The notes below the pieces were generated by a model. The model saw only the letters and a program-made list of their open reading frames with translations. It searched no databases and was not told where the DNA came from. The position numbers were made by a program, and so were the translations under genes. A stretch of 64,000 nucleotides of DNA from Microcebus murinus (Eukaryota > Chordata > Mammalia > Primates > Cheirogaleidae), in NCBI RefSeq assembly GCF_040939455.1, contig NC_134117.1:66734501-66798500 (forward strand), given 5' to 3'. Of this stretch, positions 46,656-59,154 are shown piece by piece; positions within the stretch are counted from its first letter, which is position 1; each line of letters begins with the position of its first letter.

Positions 46656-47784
46656 GTATATAGTACATCGTATAATACAATGTAAAATAATAGTAAGTAC
46701 TCAATTAGTGACACTCATTGTTTATGTCATTATTATAGCTATTATTATTAGTGCTACTGTTATAATTGAGGCAATTTCCCTTACAGGGTCAGGAAAACAG
46801 GTCTGACTCATGTATCAGTAGACTCCCTCTCTGTTGGGCAAATGCACTCCAGTTTCCTTTCCACATAAGCAAACCCCAGCAGGCCCAGGGTCACACCTGG
46901 ACGGTGACCAGCCCACAACACAGGCGCAAAGTAGTGGGGCTCAGGACCAAGGGCATCACCATACAGACCCAAACCCCTCTAAAGAACCACACCGACACAC
47001 ACGCACACCCCCACTTTCCCCTCTTCCCGTGGTCCTAAAGGGTTAACATGGTAATTAAAGCATGGGATCCTAATTCTTGTGATATTAATTAAAGTGAAAA
47101 CTGCAGATGGTGTTTAATAACAACTAGGTCCCAGTAGGTTCCAGGCACTTTACCTAAATCAAACATATTATAAAGTTGGCATGAGAATCGCAGAGCCTGG
47201 CCCTGTCACATCTGGCCAGGAACACGCGCTTTCACCTAGAGTGAAAGGAGCAAACCCTGTCTATTACTTATGCATATGTGGTCTTAGATTGCTTGACAGT
47301 CTGATTCTACCCCACCATCTTCTGGAGCCAAAAATAAAGGAGTATTGATTGCAAAGATTAATAACGGAGCTTAAGAAGGAAAACGGTGCAAAACACCTTT
47401 TTTCTCTCCCTCTGTGATGTAAACGCCTGCCACCCCTGCAACCTAATTTTGTCACCCAGCACATGGGAGTGTATTAATTAAAGTGACACTAGGGACAGGA
47501 AAATCTGAGCTCTTGGGGTGATGACTGGAAATACATAAATATGCATCCCCGGGATATGCTGTCTCGGGAAGGAAGGCACGTTGCCAGGCAAGATCAGCAT
47601 AATTCCACCCAGGGGAGGGCAGAGACGGGTGTGCACAGCTCACCCCCGGAGGTCAAGGCTCTGGTTCTGGCAAACCCCTCCCACATGCAAAAAAGAAACT
47701 AGGCAAAGAGCAACTCTCTGATAGTCCACCTCTTTTGTAAAGAACCGCACCATCACTTTAGTGACACCCCCCGATACGGTCTGG
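46656..47784. other. Unique intronic sequence; homeodomain-site-rich part
   Basis: 47030-47480 is repeat-poor and carries repeated TTAATTAAAG-type sites: 'atggtaattaaagcatg' (47049), 'gatattaattaaagtg' (47081) and 'gtattaattaaagtgac' (47472). Candidate conserved element by inference. No gene was seen. Confidence 0.35.
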
Positions 47785-47945
47785 AGAGGAGCTAATAGGT
47801 ACTGAGTGTTTATTACGCACTCAATCTCCAGAACATACTGGCAGAGGTAGTGTGGTGCCATTCGAGAGGTGAGGAAACTGAGGCCCAGTGTGGTTAGTCA
47901 ATGGCTCAGCCAGAATTCAAATCCAGGTTTCACTAAAACCACCCC
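47785..47945 (-). repeat. MIR SINE remnant
   Basis: 'ctgagtgtttattacgcact', 'gaggtgaggaaactgaggcc', 'aatggctcagccagaattca' and 'aatccaggtttcac'. Confidence 0.85.
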
Positions 47946-48044
47946 CCCACACTGTTCTGACAACACAGGAGGCGTGGGAGGCCAGGATACAGTGAGCAGG
48001 TGTTTCCCAGGGGCCCAGTCCTGGAACAGTTCTCCTGTGCAGAG

Positions 48045-48059
48045 CCCCCCCCCCCCCCC
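48045..48059 (+). repeat. C homopolymer, 15 bp
   Basis: Fifteen consecutive C. Likely polymorphic and a sequencing or assembly risk point. Confidence 0.9.
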
Positions 48060-49039
48060 GCTGCCTCTCCCCACAGCAGATTGAACTGGGACTCGACTCC
48101 CCAGCCAGGGAGACTCCTCACCCCAGCAAGGGGCAGGAACTGGAAACCTTGGGTGGAGAAGTAAGAGATTTAGCTGGGGTTGGCTTGTAAGGCGTCAAGG
48201 GATGTTGGATGATTTTAGAGACATTTGCGTTGTTTTATGTAGGTCAACTTAACTGTAATCAATAAATCAGTTTCAATAGCCAACTGTGCGTTGTGCCCTG
48301 ATTTCAGCTACTGTAGCTCCCTCACTGTCATCACCTGTTGGGCATCTCCACCTGTACATCCCTGGCACCTAATACTCACCTGGTCCCAGCTAGACCTCAT
48401 GGGCCCACCCAATCCACCCCTCCCCTGCACACCTCATGCCAGGTGCATGCCAGACATGTGCTCCCCATCCATCCAGCCCTCGAGCCAGGACCTGGGCTAC
48501 CCGGCCCCTCACTGCAGCCCTTCTCCCTTCTGCCACGCCCCAACAGGTGTGATCCAGCTGAGCCCCTCAATCTTGCTCGGCTCTCCCTCCTCCCCCAATA
48601 TCAGTGCTACTGCCCTCATTCGGGAAAATGCAGAGAACATCCCTTAGGCTGTAAAGAGAGAGAACTGCGTGCGCAGAGGCAGGGAGGAGCAGACACACAG
48701 AGAAGATCTGAGTCTCAATAATAGCAGAAAAGTAGGGTAGACCCCTCCCTCCAGCTCCTGGAGCTGCCAAAGGGACAGCGTGGCTACACAATCCACACGG
48801 GGGTCTTGGGTGCAAATGGGCACCACGTCTAGCTCCTAGGGGGCCTGCCTATTCTCCGTCGCCTGTTCTTCCTGGGAGAATGTTCCCTGGCGTCCTCTGT
48901 GATGCTCAGGCTGGGGGAGGCCTCCTGGTAGGTAGCACCCCCTTCCTTACCAAAGCCACACACACGTTATGTCTTCTATTTGCTTGCTCCCCTAATAGGT
49001 TTTATTTCTTGAAAAAAGAATAACGACAGATAAGAGGAG
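48060..49039. other. Unique intronic sequence, nothing recognised
   Basis: Parts of 48290-48640 may be L2-derived but are too eroded to call. No gene was seen. Confidence 0.4.
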
Positions 49040-49225
49040 ATTATTGCTGAGTGCTTACTATGTATGGGGCACGGCTCTGAGTATTTACAGAACAATTCTT
49101 CTAAGTAGAGCCTATTACTATAGTCAAGCTACGGAAGAGGACTCCGTAGCACGGAGGTTAATTAACTTGCCCAAAGTCACACGTCCATTAAACACTGGGC
49201 CCAGGGCGTGCGCCCAGACAGTCTG
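49040..49225 (-). repeat. MIR SINE
   Basis: 'tgctgagtgcttactatgta' with 'tggggcacggctctgagtat', 'ttaacttgcccaaagtcaca' and 'agacagtctgtctccaagcc'. Near full length. Confidence 0.9.
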
Positions 49226-49289
49226 TCTCCAAGCCCGCTCCTGTGCTGGGAGCTGGTGAAGACAGGCAGCGGGTCTGGCCCTTCCCCGC

Positions 49290-49375
49290 TGTGCCCCGGA
49301 TCTGAGCACAGCACCTGGCACAGGGAAGGAGGTCAAGAAAGACTTTGCGAATGAATGAGTGGATGAGTCCAGCCT
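49290..49375 (+). repeat. L2 3'-end fragment
   Basis: 'gagcacagcacctggcacag' with 'gaggtcaagaaagactttgc' and 'gaatgaatgagtgg'. Confidence 0.7.
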
Positions 49376-50089
49376 GTCCCGTTGCTCTGCGTGTCACTGC
49401 TGGAAACCCCGACAACTGGATCAGGCTGTCTGACTCAGCTTCCCCCTCCACAGGGAAAGGCGCCTCCTCCCTTCCTGCTTCTCCAGGGACTCACGTTGAG
49501 CCAGTGCTCTCGCTGGGGGAGCACCCACGCCCCGCCCTGCCTGAGCCCCGAACACGGGCCAGCCGTGCAGAGCTCACGCGCCATCTCGCCAGCTGAGTCC
49601 CCTCCACGTTCAGAGGAAAATCCCCGCTAACCCGCTGTGCGCCGCGCCTGTTTGCGGGAGATGAGGTGCATTAACGGAGTGAAGGCAGGGGCTCGCAGGC
49701 TGCGAGGGGAATGCTCCACCGGGAGGCTCCAAGAGGGAATCCCAGGGCAGGAGCCGCAGCCCCAGCACAGCCGAAAACAGAGACCAGAGTGACAGAGAGC
49801 AAAGCAGAGGTTCCCTCTGCGCATCAGCACCAGAGCCCCCGGCTGTGACACTGATACTGGTGTGCGCGTGTGTGGCCACCCCTGAGTAGGCGCCTGTGGG
49901 CTGGCATGCGCCCCTCTGTGCAATCTGAATAGAAGGAAGGACGTGCACTTAGCCGTGACCCCAGACAGACGGAAGCCTGTTTTCCCAGTGGGCCGAGCCC
50001 AGGGAAGCCACGTCTGTGATGTCCTAACCGACTGTGTGGACCAGAGCTAGAGCTAAGTTACTGATAAGCGCATACACTGTCAAAGCGGG
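49376..50089. other. Unique intronic sequence, no gene seen
   Basis: GC-rich with overlapping frames that show no domain. Confidence 0.45.
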
Positions 50090-50215
50090 AGGCAAGTTTA
50101 GAAATCTTCCTATATTGTAAAATCCCCTTATTTTATAGATCAGGAAAACAAGGCCCAGAAAAGACAGTCACTTTCCAAGGACACACAGCTAAGGAGTAGG
50201 CCAGGGCTCTGGGCC
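50090..50215 (-). repeat. MIR SINE fragment
   Basis: 'ccttattttatagatcagga' with 'aaacaaggcccagaaaagac' and 'ggacacacagctaaggagta'. Confidence 0.85.
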
Positions 50216-53184
50216 ACGCTTGGCGGACTTTGACAACGCCCGGGATGGCTGCAGGACCCGCTGCTGCTCACAGGCAGGCTCCGTCTCACTGCTCGGCAAC
50301 GGCAGTAGGACACCACTTCTGAAGGAAGGCCACCGATACTCAGGCCCAAGTGGCACATCAAAGAGTCACTCTGGTTGTTGTGTTCTCAATGGCTCATGAT
50401 CCCTCCCCTGAGTCTAGAAACTAAGTCAGGGCGGTGGAGTGTGGTCCAAGTGGCTCAGATCTCAGAAAGACAGAGAGAAAGTAAGTGACCCTGAGGACAC
50501 ATCAGCGACCACACTGGATTAGCACGGCAAAGCCAGGGGTTTGGAAAGCATCACCCAAAGGAGGAATCCCGCTGGCCCACGAGAGGAGGGCAGGCGGCTC
50601 GATAATCACAGCATCCCCCACGCCCGGCCTGAATGAGCATGCGCCTGACCCCACCTGGCTTGACTCTCGTGTCCCAGGGCTGTTCCACGGCTGATCCCAA
50701 ATCCAGGGCAATGCCCCCCCCCCACCTTGATCCCACCAGGTCCGCTCCAGATGGGACAGTGAGGTGAACAGAGGTGGGGAGGCGGGGAACCTCCTGCTCA
50801 GCGAGGGCCGGGCACTGTGCGCAGCATGTCACAGAGAGCAGCCTGTCCACAGCCACCGCCGGCGGGAAGTCGTCGCTACATCACGGGGGAGCAAACCAGG
50901 GGTGTGACAGGCTCCAAGGGCTCCCCCGGGGGTCATGAGGATAGGCGTACAAGACAGGTGATTGCCAGCGTGGACAATTTGGCTGGGGACAACAAACAGC
51001 AAATCACATAAAGCAGCGTTCACGCTTTCTGCAGCCACACCCCTCTCCCCGGCTCCGGCCCGTGTTCCATGCCGAGCCTCCGCAAGGCTCCGGTCTGTTG
51101 TGGCCCTGGTCCTCACGGCTTGTCCTGCTCCGTGGGTCCTGATGTGACCCACCTTTAGGCCAGACTGTCGAGGGGAGCACGCCGGCTCCCGTCCCCACAC
51201 GGATCTGGTCCTGCCACCACCTTCTGTGCCTTGCCCTACCTGGGAGCCACCTTTAATACCCAGGACGACCATCGGTGGGGAAGGCTGCTTTGAGGAATGA
51301 GATTGTTTGTGTGTGTGTCACTGAGGGGGTTCCCTGATCCAACCCTGCAGACTATGCCACAAGTTCCTTAAGGAAGATGTCTGAGAAAATGACAAAGCAG
51401 GCTACTTAAAAGGCGTTTATATGGGGGAGAATGAGCCCCCACCTCTCTTCCCATCTTCGTCTCTCTCACTTAGAGGGAACCCATAAACGCAGCGAGTTTC
51501 ACATTCAAGCTTCAGGGAGAGGAATAGGGCCCTGCCAGTGTCCAGCGGGGCCCTCGTACAGAAGTGCCGCAGAGCTCGGTATGACATTAAACTGACAAAG
51601 GACACTGGAGGCATCAGCTTCAGTTGTTCACAAGAAGAACGGGTGTGGTTCTCAGCTGTTAGGCAAAGTCAGGGGCCAGGGTGGAGTCCATGTAGGAACT
51701 AAGCATCCAGTGGAGGCCCGGACTTGCGTGTGAGGCTACTATGCAGAACTGAAGACTGTTGTCAGTCCGAGTTCAGAATCTGGGCTTGTTAAAGGGCATT
51801 TGGAAAATTCTGCCTCTTGTCCTGTCCGTGACCAAGTGATTGTCACTAGAAAGGCTGTCCAGTGCCCCAGGGATCGGCCCTAGCAGGAGGAGGGGAGGTG
51901 AGCCAACCTGCAGGGGATACTGCTGGTGCCCAGCCTGGAGCCCCCTCTGCACGGATGTGCCCCGTGAGTGTTGACCACTAATGGTGCAGGAGCCTTGCCC
52001 TCCACCGAGGGCAGCTGCACCCCCTAGAAATGACCCCCACACTCATCTCTTCCGCAGGAGGCAGCCCACAGTCAACCACTGAACCACAGGGAGTGTTAAG
52101 GCAGACCCTTTCCCTGAGGGTAGGGCCAACTCTTTGACGCAACTTGCACTCTGGAGCTCTTGTGGGAGCAGACTGGAGCTATTATAGTTTCCAGCTGACA
52201 CCACATTCTTGCTTAGCATTTTTTCTCTGCCTTACCATAGTTCCCTCATTCTGCTTATTTTGAGATTACCCCCTCCACCCAATAAACTGTTTGTGCAAGA
52301 ATCCTCAGCTCAGGTTCCACCTGCAGGAACCTCAACCAGAGGAAGAGGCCTGGAGCTTTGTGGTCAAACACACCACATGGAGATGTAGCTTCCAATGAGC
52401 CTCGGCTAGCCCTAGGCTGGCCGCTGGAGGACAGAAAGAGAACGGAGCATGTCATAGCACCCATTAAATCCTGGAGGTCTGACTTGACTGATAAAGCTCC
52501 ACAGTTTCATGTGCTTGGTCCTTTGCATGCCTGCATTTCTGCTCTCCCCAAGTCCTCAGGAGCCAGTCTCTGCAAGGACAGTTAATTTCACTTGCTCACC
52601 AGATTCAAGCACAATTAGTCACTGGGTTCACCATTAGTTAATGGCAGGCAGAGCTACCAGAACCATCATTTTACCTCTGGGGAAGGAACAAAATAAATAA
52701 AGGCTTAGGAGAAAATCTGAACCCATGGTGGCTGTTGTTTGCATCTGAGCAGAGGCACCAATTTGTCAGCCCCTGTGTTTGGACTGCAGATTCTAGGCTG
52801 CCTGATGAGTTTGGAATGCATGACAGATCTTCTCTGATAAACTCAGCCGGGCAATCTGGCCCCTGAAACAGCCAGAGCCTCTTAAGTGCTAAACCTGGGA
52901 TCTATTTCAAAAACAAAATCTCAACTGCCATAGTGTTTAACAGGACAGGAGATAAAGTGGAACTAGGGCAGGTGAGTTTTAATAAGACCAGAGTCCAGGT
53001 GTGATGGCTGCCGGAAGGCCAAGAATGGCCACCCAGCCAGCGTGCCCAGCCCTAAGTGGCCAGCAAGCAGGGGGGTGGGCTGAATCACCCCTGTGATTCA
53101 GTTGAGGGGGGAGTATGAATCAGAGCTCAGTAAGTTCCTGGATACAGCGAGAACTGGGAATTGAGAAGAGGGAAAGGGAAAAGG
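50216..53184. other. Unique intronic sequence, no gene seen
   Basis: Frames at 50829-51272 and nearby are GC-driven and have no domain. 52590-52920 is repeat-poor with 'caccattagttaatggcagg' and is a weak candidate conserved element. Confidence 0.4.
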
Positions 53185-53345
53185 CAGTGACTTTGATGGA
53201 GCACCCGCTGTGTGCTAGAGGCGTTCACGGAGCTGTCTCCATTAACCTTTCAGCAGCATTGTGCAGAAGGGATTCACTATCTGAAACTCATTCCTATCTG
53301 AAACTCAAAGGAAGCAAAGCTGAGGAGATACAAACCCACACCACT
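53185..53345 (-). repeat. MIR SINE remnant
   Basis: 'tggagcacccgctgtgtgct', 'tccattaacctttcagcagc' and 'cattgtgcagaagggattca'. The last part has a small local duplication ('tatctgaaactca'). Confidence 0.65.
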
Positions 53346-54353
53346 TGAGTACCACAGTCTACATGATTTTTCCCCACCAGGGTTTCACTCTCAATGTTTT
53401 CTGGAACCTTAGCTGGATGGGGCCTTCCCTGGAGAGAGCGGAGCCGTGGGTCTGAACCCGCGTCTCCCCTAGGAAGCGTTTATGAACTGAGCTGTGGATG
53501 AAAAGTAGAACGTTGAAGGCAAATAAACTACAAAGAACTTTCCATGGAGCAAGACCAGCAGGAGCAATGACGGGAAAAAGACACGATCCCTATTTAGTCT
53601 GGTGAGATTAAAGAGAAGTGGGTTCATAGAGCTGTACGTTGGAACACAAAACACAAGACACCTGAGAGAGCCATGGTGCCAGGGCCTCCTCCTCCACCAG
53701 GACTGCACTCGAGTCTGCAGAAGAAAGGATTTATCTAGGACACGTGCGGGCAGGACGTTGTTTCTAGTCTTTAGTTATTGGGAACTCAAAGGTCAAGAAT
53801 CCCATTTCTCCCCGCCAGCACTCCGCCCGCACCCGCACCCCCGCTCTGAGTTGGCCACGCTGCGCCAGGCCTGCATGGGCTCCCTGGGAAGGATGGACCC
53901 ACCCTCAGGAGCTCTTCAGCCGAGGGTGCCGTGGGGCCTTGCCAGACACTGAGAGGACTGATCACCTTACAGGCCAAGGAGCCCCAGGAGATAGCCTCAA
54001 CTGGCATGATTCAGCGGAGAAGTGATTTTTTAATATATCCTAAAGGAAAAGATCACAGGCTGGACACATGCGCTACTTTCTCCTCCTCCAGCCTCCTTCA
54101 CACACATACAAAGAGAATTACGGCCCCAGGCTGTGCTTCCCTGTGGCCTTTTCTCAGGCCCAGGAACAGAAATTGTTAACTGGGAAGAGTAGACTTCTAG
54201 AAGGTCCAGTGCCCAGAGACGGGGTCTGGCGCTTGGCTCCTTCTGTGGTTGGTGGCCTGCAGAGAGGTCTGATGTCCCAGGTGACCTCAGCACCTGTATT
54301 CCTGGTTCCCTTCGCCACTGGAGTCTCAACCTTATTTTCATTTTCTCTGATCG
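53346..54353. other. Unique intronic sequence, no gene seen
   Basis: No named repeat or exon was recognised. Confidence 0.45.
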
Positions 54354-54361
54354 CTTTAGAG

Positions 54362-54541
54362 CAGGGGTCCTCAAACTTTTTAAACAGGGGGCCAGTTCAC
54401 TGTCCCTCAGACCGTTGGAGAGTGCACACTGTGGGCCCGGGATGAGTCGGCTGCTAAGCAGGACAGGCAGCGATGGCAAAAACACCCAGAGGGCCTAGGT
54501 GGCCCCCGTGTGGCCCGTGGGCCGTAGTTTGAGGATGCCTG
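54362..54541 (+). mobile_element. Well-preserved nonautonomous hAT transposon with exact 8-bp TSD
   Basis: A 180-bp element with terminal inverted repeats: caggggtcctcaaact at the left (54362-54377), and the complement of caggcatcctcaaact at the right (54526-54541), 14 of 16 matching. The target duplication ctttagag is exact at 54354-54361 and 54542-54549. Eight bases is the hAT hallmark. There is no transposase. The internal part, with 'ccagttcactgtccctcaga', looks like a deleted derivative of a longer element. Confidence 0.95.
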
Positions 54542-54549
54542 CTTTAGAG

Positions 54550-56489
54550 GCTTTCTCCCCTCCTACTGCTACTGCCTTCTCTCCCCGTCCTCTCAACAAT
54601 GACACGTCCTCACTTCTTCAACTTTGGCTCATATACCTTGAAATTTAGATTACACCCTTAGCATGCAGCTAAATTTCTCTCTCAATGGATACAGGAGAGG
54701 GAACTACACTCAGCTAAGTCCCACGCTGCTGCTTAACACACATCGTTATAGGTAATCTACACCTGACATAAAACAGGCTCTCGATGCGGGTGCCTTACTC
54801 CGTCATACAATCCAGTACTCTTCCTAGCCTGGCATGCCCCGGCACATCTGGGGGTAGAACACCCTCCTGCTGTGACTGTCAGGGCAGTGATTCTCAGTGG
54901 TGGTGGGGAGATATTTGTTCCAGAAGCCCAGGGGAGTCTGATACCAACCCCAGACTGTATCCTTGCCCCTGCTGCATCCTGCAAGACCTGCTCCCAGACA
55001 CCACAGCGTCCCGGCCCCCCGGGCCTCTGCCCCCTCCCTAACCACGGGCCTCCCTCACCTTCTTCTGCCCTACTCTCCATGTGCCTCCTGTCCACACCCT
55101 CCTGGGTTTTAGTCCACAGCATCTCCACCATGATGAGCGTATGTCTTTGCAGGGGACTCTGAAGGCTCTGGGTTTAGGAGCCCTGACTTTTCCCAGACCA
55201 ACAGGTGCCTGTTTCCAGCTGTTCCTCAACCCAACCCTAACGGATCTGTGAAGGCCTCTTAAGGAGGGAACAACTGAATTGGGTCTTGTGGGACAGACAC
55301 CAATATCAGCGCCCTGGAGAAGAGGAGAGCAGGGCCTTCAGGGGGAAGGCCAGGGTGCGTAACACAGGATGCAGAGGCAGGGAGCCCTGGCGTGTTGGCA
55401 AAATGTGTGACTGCTGGGGTAAGGAAGTGGGCGAGGCAAGAATGATGCCAGAGAAAATGCCACCCTGCCAGCTAAGAAGTAGCTACAAGAGGATCTAGTG
55501 ATATGGCCAAGGCAGAAAATGTCCACAAACTAACATCTGGCCCCACTGGCAAAGTGCCTGTAGGAGTCACTGTGGGGATGTTAACACGCTCCAGGGCCTG
55601 CCTCTAGGGCAGCCCCACCCCTGCAGGACATGGCATGAGAGAGCAGGCAGGTGACGACTGTGATGGGCTCAGGGCGAGGCAGTGGGTCAGCATGGAGGTC
55701 ACAGAAGGAGTTGAGCGGCATATACTGTCACCCGCCATGCCAGGCCCACACTGCCAACCGCTCCTGCTCTCAGTGCCCAGGCCTGCTCCTCCAGCTGCTC
55801 CAGGGAGGTCCTGGGGCTCCCGAGAATACTGAAGGGTTAACAGGACGGGGTAAGTGTGTGTGGAGGGGAAGGAGGGTGCAGAATGAGGCCAGGGAACTAG
55901 GCCCCAGGCAGATCCAGCAAGGCCAAGCTTGAGTCCCTCAATTCTCCCCTTTCCAGGCCACATGCCACTGGCACCCAAACTCCACCGGTCACCCTCTGCT
56001 GCATCTGCTTCCACGGGCGCCCTCCACTTGGGCTGCCTCCTGGAGACACGCCCTGGCCCCTTCCCCAGCCCAGAGTCTCCGGCTTTCCTCTCCAGCTTGT
56101 TCACACAATTCATCTCCCAAGTGTGCCATCTCAATCACAGCCAACCCCTGATCAAAACGCCCGCTCAGCGGCCATTCTGTGTGCGAACCCTTGATCTTGT
56201 ACTCAAGGCCCCTGTGACGTGGCCCAACCTCGCGTCCAAGCGGGGCCCCTCTGAGCCCGTTCTCCCCCTAATCTGAGCCCAGGAAGAAAGCACTGAGTGT
56301 GTTCTCTTGCACCTCCTCGTGTCCAACACGGCACCAACATTTTAAAATGTATTCGATTTTTCTTTTCCTAATCCAAACAATCCTCATGAAGCAAATATTA
56401 GTATTTTCTTTATTTCTGGAACAAAGAAAGAAAGAAAAGAAACAGGTTTGGAAAAGTTAGGTTGCCCCAGGTTTTTTCACTTGCAGGGA
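54550..56489. other. Intronic sequence, mostly unrecognised
   Basis: 55250-55460 resembles the ancient LINE-type repeat at 32240-32420. 55940-56290 may be L2-derived. No exon was recognised; the long frames are GC-driven. Confidence 0.4.
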
Positions 56490-56840
56490 GGGACTCGCTT
56501 CTTTCCCCACAACCTGAGACTTCTGCAGAGGTTTCACCTGGCGTGCTCTGCCGCTTTACCTGGAATGCCCTGTGTACCGTCACTTGCTAAATCTGCACCT
56601 CCTTCACGGCCCGGCGCCTCTCCTGCCGCCTCGGCTGAGGGTAATTATTCCCTCCACGCTGCCTTCGACCCACGCACCTGACACGTAGCTCCGGGTCGTT
56701 CCGCTGGCATTTCTGTTTCTTCTTCTTTCCTCATGTGAGACGGCAAGTTCCCTGACACAAGGACCTTTCCAAGGAGCATAGTGTGTGGCCTGCTCTCCCC
56801 ACACGTGCTGGGTGCCGTGTCTATGCAGAACAGATGTGCA
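56490..56840 (+). repeat. Possible L2 LINE 3' region
   Basis: 'ctttacctggaatgccctgt' matches the L2 'tgcctggaacgctcttcccc' block, and 'gacggcaagttccctgacac' with 'aaggacctttccaaggagc' matches the later 'gagctccatgagggcaggga' block. Diverged. Confidence 0.6.
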
Positions 56841-56987
56841 ACCAGAGTTGAGTGAATGGCAGGTGCCCCCAGGCAATTCATGCAAACACGTGCTCTCGGC
56901 GCAATCCCGGGCAGGGCTGACAGCAGCAAACACCAGGAGAGCCCCCGTCCCCTGTCTCATGGCTTGGAGCATTCTTGAGTGGGGGAA

Positions 56988-57001
56988 GCAGCAGAGGGCA
57001 G
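56988..57001 (+). promoter_or_regulatory. CTCF-like core motif
   Basis: gcagcagagggcag fits the CCASYAGRKGGCRS core at 13 of 14 positions. Occupancy is not inferable. Confidence 0.3.
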
Positions 57002-57149
57002 CAGACTCTGGATGATGGGGACAGAAAAGACAGTCTTGCCCTCTCAGAACCAGCGGCTTCTCTGTAGCAAGGGACAAGGGTCCCAGGCAAGATCTTGAGG
57101 ATGCAGGGAACAGGCGATGCACTTACGTGAGGAGTGGGCACAGAACAAG

Positions 57150-57375
57150 CCCAGGACCAGGGCTTCGGAGAGCTGTCAGGTAGCCGTGAGCAAGTCCTCA
57201 TTTCCCATATCTTCTGTTTCCTCCTCAGTGAAAGGGGCATCAGACAGTACCCGCCTCCCAGAGAGCTGGGAAGACGACGTGAGACTGCGTCTGTAAGACA
57301 CCACAGTCTAGCACAATGTGCGCAGCAAGTGTGGTCTGTGGTCAGCTGGGTGAATGTTCGGCAACAGGCTCTCCA
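57150..57375 (+). repeat. MIR-like remnant
   Basis: 'tagccgtgagcaagtcctca', 'cttctgtttcctcctcagtg' and 'aaaggggcatcagacagtac' follow the MIR core order. Confidence 0.55.
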
Positions 57376-59154
57376 AAAATAAGTAAGTAAATGAATAAAA
57401 TGCCCTGGGCTGCAGAGTTTGCTGATGTCTAGGCTATAAACACTCCCACCACAGCCAATTGAAGCTGGCAATGTGATGTCACTGAGTTTGCGCCAGCTGG
57501 CTCCAGCACACCCTGCTTGTGGATCACAAAATACAGGAAGAACTTTGCCACTCTCTCCAACTCCCCGTAAACACAGGCAGACTTATTTTCTGGTGGGAAA
57601 ATAAATTAACAACTGTGACTTCCAATGGGGCGCACAGGGGAGACAGAGACCTCAGGCACCCTTCCAGCGGGGCAGAGGCCTGCCTGCCTGCCCTGGCTCT
57701 GCAACACAGCATCGGGCGGGCTGAGTCACTGTGCTGGGGGACAGCCAAGCTCCCGGGGTGTAGGTGCTTGGAAAGAATCACAAGCCTGCTTGTTCTGAGA
57801 ACCCTCTTCAGATGTGCAAGAAGATCCGCCTTCTGGCACCCTTCCCCAGGGAAGATTACTCATGGCTAGACAGCCTTTCAATTTTGGTCGGTTTTCACTT
57901 TCCAAGGATGTGAGGAACATCCTACATTTCTCCTCGTGATTCATTTCTGCTTTGTTTCTCTGCTTGCTTCATTCAGCCAGTATGGCAGAGCAACCTTTTC
58001 TTTACGATCAGTTACCTAAGTGATATCTGATTCCCATGGCAACAGGCTAGGCCAGCAGCCCTCCACCCAGCTCACCACCACCCTGAGATACCCAGCAATT
58101 ATAACAGAGCTTCCTTCCTTCCACCTCTGCCTGAAACTTACCCACCAAGAGTGACCTCCCTTTCTAGAAAGTTCTAGAGGCAGGCATGCAGAGAAAAAAT
58201 AGAAATGCAATTTCACTGGACAGAAGCAAAGGTCATCTTCCCCCTCTACAGACATATTTTGAGTGTCAAAATAGACAGGGTGAGCTCCATGTCTCTCTCA
58301 ACAACAATATGCCAATCCAATTGAAGAGAAGATCTCTAGGCTTTGCCAGAGGAATTTTTGGAAGTATTGGCCTGACAAAGAAAACATGAACAAATCTTCA
58401 CAATATTGTTTTAGAGCTCCTAGACGTGGTGTGGAACATGGGCAGGGTCCTCAGGACCTGTGAGCTAGGACATGGCCCTGTGGACCATACAAAAATCATG
58501 AAGCCATCTCTAAAGCAAACATGTTTTCTCCTTTCCCCATTAGAAGTAGCAGAGATAAAGAAAATTGCCACACAATCCTTGTGACTCGCTTTTCATGCTC
58601 ACTGACTATGAACAAACACTTAAAACTGCATTGAAGATCTCTAGTAAAATCTGACATAAAAAAATTTAAAAACTGGAATAGTCCTATAAGTATTAAAGAA
58701 ACTAAATATATATTTTGAAACCTTCCCACGTTGAAAACCTTTGGCCCAGAGAGCGTCACTGCAATTTTCTACCAAATATCTAAGAACTAAATCTTTCCGT
58801 TCTTCAACACCTCTTACAGATGATAGACAATGAAGATTCTCCCTGTGAGGAAGAGCTTAAATGCTCTTTAAACCTATTTCCTCTCACTAAACACAAAGGA
58901 ATGTTACATACATTTTGCAGCCTCCCTGGCAGTTTGGTTGGAGCCATGGGACTAGATTCAAATTAATGGGATATGGGCAGAAATTATGTATAAAAATTCC
59001 AGACCAGGCCATAACACCTGACTCCATGTATTCTTTCCCTTTCCATGGCAACCTCAGAAACCACCCATTTCATGTGGGAACCTCACCAATGTGTTATACA
59101 TAGTCTAGATCTCTCAGTCATCCCTATGATAAGAGAAGCTGCCTGAACTATTAA
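57376..59154. other. Intronic sequence, mostly unrecognised
   Basis: 58915-59150 ('ggttggagccatgggactag', 'ccaccaatgtg'-like sequence) may be an old LTR or DNA-transposon piece but I cannot assign it. No gene was seen. Confidence 0.4.

Noticed and set aside
54030..54485. 151-codon minus-strand frame
   Set aside because: It begins inside the hAT transposon at 54362-54541, so at least part of it is repeat-derived.
56878..57471. 197-codon minus-strand frame
   Set aside because: No domain is seen. It overlaps MIR-like sequence and other frames and has no splice or promoter support.
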